Below, in pieces: positions 19,175-25,025 of a stretch of 32,406 nucleotides of DNA. The notes under the pieces were generated by a model. The model was given only the letters and a program-made list of their open reading frames with translations. It ran no database searches and was not told the origin of the DNA. Both the position numbers and the translations under genes were made by a program. How positions within the stretch are numbered: position 1 is the first letter of the stretch; each line of letters opens with the position of its first letter. Source of the DNA: Pseudomonas citronellolis (GTDB lineage Bacteria; Pseudomonadota; Gammaproteobacteria; Pseudomonadales; Pseudomonadaceae); assembly GCF_029335315.1 (NCBI RefSeq), contig NZ_JARJLT010000274.1, positions 1 to 32,406 of the forward strand, read 5' to 3'.

Positions 19175-20362
19175 TTAAAGCCAATCATCGCCTGGCATGA
19201 TGCGCTTCATGAACTCATCGAACAGCGGGACAGTGAATGCAGTGTCTCCGTGGTTTGGACTCCAGACCATCCCCTTCGCGATCAAGCTGCTGCGCGCCGG
19301 GCCTAAAGATTGGGATGACCGCCCTAGACGGTCAGCTATATCGCCGGATCTGTGCGGACCAGCTCCGAGATCAGCCATAGCTCTAAGGTACTTCTTCTCC
19401 GCAGGAGTGAGGCGGTCGAAGCGCACCCTGAAGAAGCTTTCATCCAAAGCCGCGATCGCCACTCCGGATGCTCTTGTAACATCTTCTAGGGATATCGGGC
19501 TGCTATCGGCGATGTCCCAGGCATGTTTTCCCCACTCCTGCAGGAAATAGGGATACCCCTTTGTCTCCATGACTATCTTCTTGGCAGCGGGCTCCTCCAC
19601 CTCGACACCCTCGTCCTGCGCTGGTTTCACGATCGCCAGTGCCGCATCGTTTTCGGCAAGAGCCCCGATCGCAGGGAAATCAAAAAGCCTCTCAGCATAA
19701 GACTTGGCTTCGCCCATCCTTCCCCTCAATTGGGGCAGTCCAGCACCAATTACTGTCACTGGAAGCCGTTGCTGTGCGCAGCGATGGAGAGCCGATATCA
19801 GAGCTGCCATTTGGCCTTCTTCAACGTACTGAAGTTCATCAATGAAGATTGCAAGAACAGTTCCTGCCTCCATGGCAGCTATACCAGCATTCTCAAGAAG
19901 AACGGCGAGATCACCCTCTAGGTCGCCGTTGTCTGCGAGGCCTGGCTCTGGATCGTAATCAAGGCCTACCTCTATGTCGTTGAAGGTGACTTTGAGCTTG
20001 CTTGCGAAGCCTGCCAGAGCTCTTAGTGCGGTAACTGCTTTGTCCTTCGCTGCCTCAATGCGACTCAGGGAGAGAAGGGCTATACGAAGCTGCGGGGCCA
20101 GCATGGCTGGCAGTGAACGTCCTTCAGGAGCTTCAATCCGGATCGTCTTGACGCCGGAGGCTTCGGCATCAAGTCTCATCTGATCCAGGAGCACGGTTTT
20201 ACCGACGCCACGTAGCCCGACAAGCATTACGCTCTTAGTCGGCTTTCTGTGTAAAAGCCTTCCCAGCGCAATTCTCACCTGCTCTCTAACGGCATCCCTC
20301 CCTGCCAATTCAGGAGGAGGGGTTCCTGCCCCAGGCGAATAGGGGTTTCGGATCGGGTCCAT
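19175..20362 (-). CDS. AAA ATPase of the ORC/STAND-like type with C-terminal winged helix
   Basis: The 395-residue product has a Walker A motif GLRGVGKT (49-56), Walker B LAIFIDE (170-176), a sensor-1-like strand in VTVIGAGLPQL (202-212), and a probable winged helix in the last 75 residues (LTPAEKKYLRAMADLG, SGDIADRLGRSSQSLG, SLIAKGMVW). The layout is that of Orc1/Cdc6-like AAA_16 proteins often carried on mobile elements. The DNA-binding end suggests a regulator or element maintenance factor, but the role is unknown. The ATG has GAGG 5 bases upstream. Codon use is less GC-biased than in neighbours, a sign of transfer. It lies 82 bases after the lipoprotein gene; a perfect palindrome is between them. 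Confidence 0.85.
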   Translation of the reverse strand: MDPIRNPYSPGAGTPPPELAGRDAVREQVRIALGRLLHRKPTKSVMLVGLRGVGKTVLLDQMRLDAEASGVKTIRIEAPEGRSLPAMLAPQLRIALLSLSRIEAAKDKAVTALRALAGFASKLKVTFNDIEVGLDYDPEPGLADNGDLEGDLAVLLENAGIAAMEAGTVLAIFIDELQYVEEGQMAALISALHRCAQQRLPVTVIGAGLPQLRGRMGEAKSYAERLFDFPAIGALAENDAALAIVKPAQDEGVEVEEPAAKKIVMETKGYPYFLQEWGKHAWDIADSSPISLEDVTRASGVAIAALDESFFRVRFDRLTPAEKKYLRAMADLGAGPHRSGDIADRLGRSSQSLGPARSSLIAKGMVWSPNHGDTAFTVPLFDEFMKRIMPGDDWL

Positions 20363-20385
20363 GTTGGCCTCTATGGAGATTAGAT

Positions 20386-20408
20386 AGTTTATGAGATTTT
20401 CATAAACT
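20386..20408. promoter_or_regulatory. Perfect palindrome upstream of the ATPase gene
   Basis: AGTTTATGA (20386-20394) and TCATAAACT (20400-20408) are perfect 9-base inverted repeats with a GATTT spacer, 24 bases before the ATPase start. There is no T-run on either side. The spacing of about 1.4 helical turns fits an operator for a dimeric regulator; which protein binds is unknown. Confidence 0.5.
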
Positions 20409-20444
20409 GCCTAAATTCTGTAAATAGTATGTAGATGAGTGGGA

Positions 20445-20960
20445 TCACGGCCCCATGATCTGCCTATAGCGCCGCTGGTACTCCTCGTAGCTCAAGCTGT
20501 TTTGCTGCTGCTGGAGCTGCTGAAGCCGTTGATCTCTGACGCTGTAGGGGCTTGCCGGAGTCTGCCAATTGCTCGACGGCTGCTGGCGGTAGGTCTGAGC
20601 ATAGCCACCGCATCCAGGCTGCTCGTTGTCGATGATGAGGTTACCTTTCACGTTGTACTTCACGTACCCGAAGATGAAAGCAAAGAATTCCTGGTCGATC
20701 ACGACGTCAGAAAGCCCAACGGCGCATTTGTCCTTCTCGACAGCGCGATCGATGGCGGTCTTGACGTTCGGCTGACCGAGCGGGAAGAGAACGACGCCCA
20801 CGCTGTCGCTGCCCTCGACGCGCTTGCCTGTGGAGAGTGCGGTGGAATGGAGATTGATGTTCTTCGAGCTTGCCACCGTCAGATCGGCGACCCGAGTGGT
20901 ACAACCGCTGATGGTTGCCGCGGTGATGAAAGCCAGGGCAGAAAGGGAAATGGCGCGCAT
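20445..20960 (-). CDS. Hypothetical lipoprotein with Gln-rich tail
   Basis: The 171-residue product has a signal peptide ending TISGC, so Cys20 is the likely acylated residue. The body (about 24-115) has VADLTVASSKNINL, GKRVEGSDSVGVVLFPLGQP, a helix TAIDRAVEKD, and FGYVKYNVKGNLIID; I have the impression of similar proteins in many proteobacteria but cannot name a family. The tail from about 122 is rich in Gln, Tyr and Arg (QRLQQLQQQQ, EYQRRYRQIM). AGGAGG lies about 4 bases before the ATG. It is inside the island and may share a transcript with the ATPase gene. An envelope role is inferred from the signal only. Confidence 0.8.
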   Translation of the reverse strand: MRAISLSALAFITAATISGCTTRVADLTVASSKNINLHSTALSTGKRVEGSDSVGVVLFPLGQPNVKTAIDRAVEKDKCAVGLSDVVIDQEFFAFIFGYVKYNVKGNLIIDNEQPGCGGYAQTYRQQPSSNWQTPASPYSVRDQRLQQLQQQQNSLSYEEYQRRYRQIMGP

Positions 20961-21065
20961 GCGACCTCCTTGTCAGTTTGGCCTCATTCTGCCATCACAA
21001 AAACGGCAGAGTCACCCCTTCAGGATCGAGTCCCGCTCCGAGCACCAGCATGCACTTTCACAAAA

Positions 21066-21093
21066 GTGAGTAGATTTGTGAGTAGATCACAAA
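21066..21093. repeat. Direct and inverted repeats near the right island end
   Basis: GTGAGTAGAT occurs twice with a 12-base period (21066-21075 and 21078-21087). TTTGTGA (21075-21081) and TCACAAA (21087-21093) form an overlapping palindrome. The GAGTAGA core matches the inverted pair at 18253-18285. Confidence 0.5.
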
Positions 21094-21138
21094 CCTAAAA
21101 TATCGAAACTCCCTCGAACAAAGGCACACAGCCAACTC

Positions 21139-21152
21139 TTCGAGTCTCTCCC
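21139..21152 (+). repeat. Right attachment core (attR)
   Basis: TTCGAGTCTCTCCC, the exact second copy of the tRNA-Leu 3' segment. It is not part of a complete tRNA: no matching 5' half lies upstream. A strong terminator begins 11 bases later, as expected if this was once the end of a tRNA transcript. Confidence 0.75.
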
Positions 21153-21163
21153 AGTACCAAACA

Positions 21164-21198
21164 AAGCCTGCAAGACACTGTTCTTGCAGGCTTTTTTG
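21164..21198 (+). terminator. Terminator just outside the right attachment core
   Basis: AAGCCTGCAAGA and TCTTGCAGGCTT form a perfect 12-base stem around CACTGT, followed by a T-run. No plus-strand gene now reads into it, so it is plausibly the original tRNA-Leu terminator displaced by the insertion. Confidence 0.85.
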
Positions 21199-21224
21199 TT
21201 TCCGTTGGCGCGAAGACTGCCAAG

Positions 21225-21420
21225 GGGTGACGGTCGCAGAGATCGACCGCCTTGGAGATCGCCGTGAAAGCAGGAAGCAGCGCACGCCCGGTGAGCTGCG
21301 AGCCTGGAGTACGCCACACCCCGCACCACACCTGGCTGGGGCGACTCGCATTGAAGCGGCGCGCCACTTCATTGGCCGCAATGGCACTATGCTCCTTGAC
21401 GACCCGGTAGGGTAGCGCGT
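21225..21420 (-). pseudogene. Eroded IS3-family transposase fragment
   Basis: On the minus strand one frame reads AIAANEVARRFNASRPSQVW (QVW coded near 21322-21335), resembling the IS3-type OrfB pattern VAxNxLxRxFxxxxPNQVWxxDITY. A second frame then gives VAYSRLAAHR and DLQGGRSLRP, which fit TYxRLAxGW and DLxSRxVVGWSLRP. The frame change and missing acidic residues show it is dead. No terminal repeats were found. I see no other gene between 21200 and 21585. Confidence 0.4.
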
Positions 21421-21585
21421 GGCCACCCAGCCAGACTTCCCTGAGCCGCCACGCCCCTGCGGCACGGTGCGGTCGATGAAACGGGGTCCGCTGTGGACGT
21501 GAAGCGGTGGGTACGGCAGAACAGCAGCAAGCTTCCGAGGGGTGGATCAGATAGACTCCGCCTCCTTTTCGTCGGAGCCTTGTAG

Positions 21586-21849
21586 ATGCCGCAATTTGAA
21601 GACCTTGAGCGACAGATGCGTGAGTCGCTGGGCATCGCGCCTCAGAAGTCCAAGGCAACCCGTGAGGCCAGCAACCCTATGCGTGGGTACCTGGTCATCC
21701 TGAGTGTGCGCGGAGAGGGTGGGCCTGCTTTCAGATACGAACACCATTCGCGTTCGTTGAGTCGCACCGACGCGATCCTGGAGGCAGAGAAGGCAGCCCG
21801 AGCAAAGGGCTTCAAGCCATGGGTCTTGCTGGACGTGCTCGAAGCCTGA
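21586..21849 (+). CDS. Unknown 87-residue protein
   Basis: The product begins MPQFEDLERQMRESLGIAPQ and has a strand-like block RGYLVILSVRGEGGPAFRYEHH followed by a helix (TDAILEAEKAARAKGF) and WVLLDVLEA at the end. I do not recognise a family. GGAG lies 8 bases before the ATG, which supports real translation. It is between the IS3 remnant and the YkgJ-like gene, on the same strand as the latter and 43 bases upstream of it, so the two may be co-transcribed. No signal peptide or membrane segment is seen. Confidence 0.55.
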   Translation: MPQFEDLERQMRESLGIAPQKSKATREASNPMRGYLVILSVRGEGGPAFRYEHHSRSLSRTDAILEAEKAARAKGFKPWVLLDVLEA

Positions 21850-21892
21850 GTGCCACCTTGAACAGTCAGCCGCCCAAACCAAGAAGCGAAAT

Positions 21893-22246
21893 ATGAACGG
21901 TGTTAGTCGCAGGGTTGATCAACTGCGTCGGAAAATCCCCGGCTTCGAATGCAAGCCTGGTTGCCACGACTGCTGCGGGCCGGTCACTGCGTGCTCAGAG
22001 GAGATGGCTCGCTTGCCGGCAAGAAGCGAGGCTGAACATGCCGCGGCCCTGGCCGCGTGGAATTGCGTGCACCTTGGTCCCAATGGATGCGAGGCCTATG
22101 AGCAGCGTCCACTTATCTGCAGGCTGTTCGGGACCACGCCCAGCATGCCGTGCCCAGAAGGGAGAGGACCTGAGGTACCTACCGATGAGTCGGTGGTGCG
22201 GCAAGTCCATCAACTGATCGCCAGCACGCGACAGGTCCTGGTTTAA
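21893..22246 (+). CDS. YkgJ-like cysteine-cluster (putative metal-binding) protein
   Basis: The 117-residue product has the CxxxCxxC-C signature as CKPGCHDCC (Cys20, 24, 27, 28), then Cys34, NCVHLGPNGC and QRPLICRLFGTT, the pattern of the zinc/iron-chelating family PF03692 that includes YkgJ and FliB-like proteins. Such proteins are thought to bind a metal or cluster; the specific role is not known. The family often is a little longer. No clear Shine-Dalgarno sequence precedes the ATG. It is the last gene before a family B repeat and 347 bases without a gene. Confidence 0.8.
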   Translation: MNGVSRRVDQLRRKIPGFECKPGCHDCCGPVTACSEEMARLPARSEAEHAAALAAWNCVHLGPNGCEAYEQRPLICRLFGTTPSMPCPEGRGPEVPTDESVVRQVHQLIASTRQVLV

Positions 22247-22329
22247 GTCGCCGGGAACCGAAAAGTCGCGCAACGCGGCAATGCTGTTCACGTAAGCGAT
22301 GCCCTGCTTCGCAGAAGGCGGGAAACCAG

Positions 22330-22356
22330 GGCGCATAACCGTTCGCGGTTATCTAC
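22330..22356. repeat. REP family B palindrome, copy 3, opposite strand
   Basis: GGCGCATAACCGTTCGCGGT followed by TATCTAC; its reverse complement matches the copies at 11738 and 27386. In the 22247-22593 gap this is the only structure I can support; the rest shows no gene or terminator. Confidence 0.7.
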
Positions 22357-22593
22357 CATTGGCCAATGCACCGAGGCCCGCGTACGACGTCGGGTTTCCA
22401 TTCCCGCTCTCCCCTACTCGGCATCCCATACGCCCTGGTCGTCCTGAAACAGGTCAGACGGCACCTGTAGACCGACAGAGCGCTGACCCAGCAGGGCACC
22501 GGGCTGGTCCAGGCGACTTCGATTCCGTACCATGCGCGTCCTCAATCCGCACCACCCGCGACCGGCCGCGCCGGTCCAGACCTCAGGAACGCC

Positions 22594-24039
22594 ATGAAAC
22601 CCGCCCGTCTGCGCGCCGACATCCTGGCCGGCCTCACCACGTCCTTCGCGCTGGTGCCCGAGTGCATCGCCTTCGCCCTGGTGGCTCACCTCAATCCGCT
22701 GATGGGCCTGTACGGCGCCTTCATCCTGTGCACGATCACCGCCCTGTTCGGCGGCCGTCCGGGGATGGTTTCCGGCGCCGCCGGGTCCATGGCCGTGGTG
22801 ATTGTGGCGCTGGTGGTGCAGCACGGCGTGCAGTACCTGCTGGCGACCGTGCTGCTCGGCGGGCTGGTGATGATCGCCTTCGGCCTGCTGCGCCTGGGCA
22901 AGCTGGTGCGCATGGTGCCGCACCCGGTGATGCTGGGCTTCGTCAACGGCCTGGCGATCGTCATCGCCCTGGCCCAGCTGGAACATTTCAAGACCGGCGA
23001 GGCCTGGCTCAGCGGCTCACCACTGTACCTGATGCTCGGCCTGGTGGCGCTGACCATGGCCATCGTCTACCTGCTGCCGAAGCTGACCCGCGCGGTGCCG
23101 CCGGCGCTGGTGGCGATCCTCGGCGTCGGCCTGCTGGTGTACCTGTTCGGCTTGCCGACCCGCACCCTGGGCGACATGGCGCACATCGCCGGCGGCCTCC
23201 CCGCCTTCGCCCTGCCGCAGGTGCCGTGGGACCTGGAGACGCTGCGGATCGTCGTGCCCTATGCGGTGCTGATGGCCCTGGTCGGCCTGCTGGAAACCCT
23301 GCTGACCCTCAACCTCACCGACGAATTCACCCAGAGCCGCGGCTACCCCGACCGCGAGTGCCTGGCGCTGGGCGCGGCCAACATCGCCTCCGGTCTGTTC
23401 GGCGGCATGGGCGGCTGCGCCATGATCGGCCAGACCGTGATCAACCTCAGCTCCGGCGGGCGCGGCCGGCTGTCCGGGGTGGTCGCCGGGGTGATGATCC
23501 TGCTCTTCGTGCTGTTCCTCTCCCCGCTGATCGAGCGCATTCCGCTGGCGGCGCTGGTCGGGGTGATGTTCGTGGTGTCCCAGCAGACCTTCGCCTGGGC
23601 CTCGCTGCGGGTGCTGGGGAAGGTGCCGCTGAGCGACGTGCTGGTGATGATCGCGGTGACCATCATCACGGTGTTCACCGACCTGGCCACGGCGGTGATG
23701 TGCGGCATCGTCATCGCCGCGCTGGACTTCGCCTGGAAACACGCCCGCGAACTCTACGCCGACAGCCAGCTGGAGGCCGACGGCAGCAAGCTCTACCGCC
23801 TGCACGGCACGCTGTTCTTCGCCTCCACCACCCCCTTCCTGGAGCAGTTCGACCCGGCCAACGACCCGCCGCAGGTCACCCTCGACTGCCGCCACCTGAG
23901 TTTCGTCGACTACTCGGCGATCGCCGCGCTGAAAACCCTGCGCGAGCGCTACGCCAAGGCCGGCAAGCACCTGCGCGTGGAGCACCTGTCCGAGCGCTGC
24001 AAACAGTTGCTCAAGCGCGCCGGGGTGCAGCACGGCTGA
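22594..24039 (+). CDS. SulP-family anion transporter with STAS domain
   Basis: The 481-residue product is an inner-membrane transporter of the SLC26/SulP family, which carry sulfate, bicarbonate or other anions. It starts with RADILAGLTTSFALVPECIAF, the family's first helices, and has GMVSGAAGSMAVV, a run of 10-12 membrane segments to about residue 380, LTDEFTQSRGYPDRECLALGAANIASGLFGG, and a C-terminal STAS domain (about 395-481) with VTLDCRHLSFVDYSAIAAL. AGGAA precedes the ATG. The substrate cannot be told from sequence. No carbonic anhydrase or sulfur gene is next to it. From memory this gene is not at this place in P. aeruginosa. Confidence 0.92.
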   Translation: MKPARLRADILAGLTTSFALVPECIAFALVAHLNPLMGLYGAFILCTITALFGGRPGMVSGAAGSMAVVIVALVVQHGVQYLLATVLLGGLVMIAFGLLRLGKLVRMVPHPVMLGFVNGLAIVIALAQLEHFKTGEAWLSGSPLYLMLGLVALTMAIVYLLPKLTRAVPPALVAILGVGLLVYLFGLPTRTLGDMAHIAGGLPAFALPQVPWDLETLRIVVPYAVLMALVGLLETLLTLNLTDEFTQSRGYPDRECLALGAANIASGLFGGMGGCAMIGQTVINLSSGGRGRLSGVVAGVMILLFVLFLSPLIERIPLAALVGVMFVVSQQTFAWASLRVLGKVPLSDVLVMIAVTIITVFTDLATAVMCGIVIAALDFAWKHARELYADSQLEADGSKLYRLHGTLFFASTTPFLEQFDPANDPPQVTLDCRHLSFVDYSAIAALKTLRERYAKAGKHLRVEHLSERCKQLLKRAGVQHG

Positions 24040-24137
24040 GCCCCGGCGGGCTCTCGTCGCACGCGACCCTTTGCATGTAAAGTGATCGGCACTGGGGAAA
24101 CAGCGTTCCACCCTGCCGTTGCCAAGGACTGACAATA

Positions 24138-25025
24138 GTGCGAATCACCCCGACGTGCCTGGCCCTGGCCAGCGCCCTGCTGGCGCCTTGCGCCCTCGCC
24201 ACGTCGCCCGCCCCGGCTACGCCCGAGGTGCGCTGGCTGACCACGGATTTTCCCCCGCTGTACATCCTTTCCGGCCCCGAGCGCGGCCGCGGCCTGGCCG
24301 ATGTGGCGCAGAATCTGGTGATCCAGCGCCTCGACGGCTTCCGCCACACCGAGGAAGAAGTGCCGGCGAACTATCCGCGAATCGAGCAGGAAATGAAGAA
24401 CTGGGCCAACGTCTGTTTCGCCGGTTTTCTTAAAACGCCGGAGCGTGAACGCGCCTTCATCTTCAGCGACGCCTACCGGCTGATGCTGCCGATCCACCTG
24501 TTCACCCTCGTCGACCACGCCCCGCTACCGACCCATGGCGGCCGCGTGGACCTGCGCGCCCTGCTGGCCGGCGGGCAGCTGCGCCTGGGCGTGCTCGGCG
24601 GGCGCCGCTACGGTACGGCGATAGACGAGCTGCTGGCCGAACACCCCGACGACAAGGCGGTATACCGGCGCTACGCCCAGGACCAGCTCGAAGGCCTGCT
24701 CGGCATGATGGCCTCCCAGGGCCGCGGCATAGACGCGGTGCTGGCCTACCCCAACGAAGTGCTGCACCGCACCGCCGCCTCCGGCAAGCCGCCGCTGGAT
24801 GTGCGCCGCTACGCCATCGAGGGCACGCCGGAGTACCAGGAAGGCTACATCGCCTGCTCACGCAGCGCGCTGGGCCGCCAGGTGATAGCCGCGGTGAACG
24901 GCGTCATTCCGCAAGTTCGCCAGGCCGTGGCCGAGGTGTACGACGCGGAACTGCCGGAAGCCGACCGCCCCCGCTATCGCGCGCTTCTGCAACGGCTGTT
25001 CGGTATCACGCCAGGCCAGCGCTAG
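24138..25025 (+). CDS. TIGR02285-type periplasmic solute-binding-like protein
   Basis: The 295-residue product has a signal peptide (about 1-22, cut near ALATS) and then the pattern of the TIGR02285 family: VRWLTTDFPPLYILSGP, ANYPRIEQEMKNWANVCFAG, LKTPERERAFIFSDAYRL, GTPEYQEGYIACSRSALGRQ. The fold is that of amino-acid binding proteins of ABC systems, but no permease or ATPase gene is near, so a ligand-sensing role is as likely. The start is GTG at 24138. It meets the EAL gene tail to tail, with the two stop codons overlapping in CTAG. Confidence 0.87.
   Translation: MRITPTCLALASALLAPCALATSPAPATPEVRWLTTDFPPLYILSGPERGRGLADVAQNLVIQRLDGFRHTEEEVPANYPRIEQEMKNWANVCFAGFLKTPERERAFIFSDAYRLMLPIHLFTLVDHAPLPTHGGRVDLRALLAGGQLRLGVLGGRRYGTAIDELLAEHPDDKAVYRRYAQDQLEGLLGMMASQGRGIDAVLAYPNEVLHRTAASGKPPLDVRRYAIEGTPEYQEGYIACSRSALGRQVIAAVNGVIPQVRQAVAEVYDAELPEADRPRYRALLQRLFGITPGQR

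Larger units (their letters stand above)
18117..21152. mobile_element. Decayed tRNA-Leu-integrated mini-island
   Basis: A 14-base direct repeat, TTCGAGTCTCTCCC, marks both ends; the left copy is in the tRNA-Leu T arm and acceptor stem. Inside are a broken integrase start next to the tRNA and reading away from it, a small conserved gene, an AAA ATPase and a lipoprotein. Base composition is visibly poorer in G and C than the flanks, most clearly at 19700-20440. No complete integrase, replication or transfer gene is present, so the element cannot move by itself. The boundaries are inferred from the repeat. Confidence 0.75.

Noticed and set aside
20386-20408. Rho-independent terminator for the lipoprotein gene
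   Set aside because: The stem is AT-rich and no T-run follows on either strand; an operator is more likely.
21139-21163. A second tRNA gene at the right att copy
   Set aside because: Only the T-loop side and part of an acceptor strand are present; no 5' half or anticodon arm lies upstream.
18824-22246. A complete restriction, toxin-antitoxin or CRISPR defence system
   Set aside because: No nuclease, methylase, toxin family or spaced repeats could be recognised; only an ATPase, a lipoprotein and small proteins are present.
22299-24080. Plus-strand frame of 593 codons over the SulP gene
   Set aside because: Shifted frame; the SulP frame at 22594 has family motifs and a ribosome binding site.
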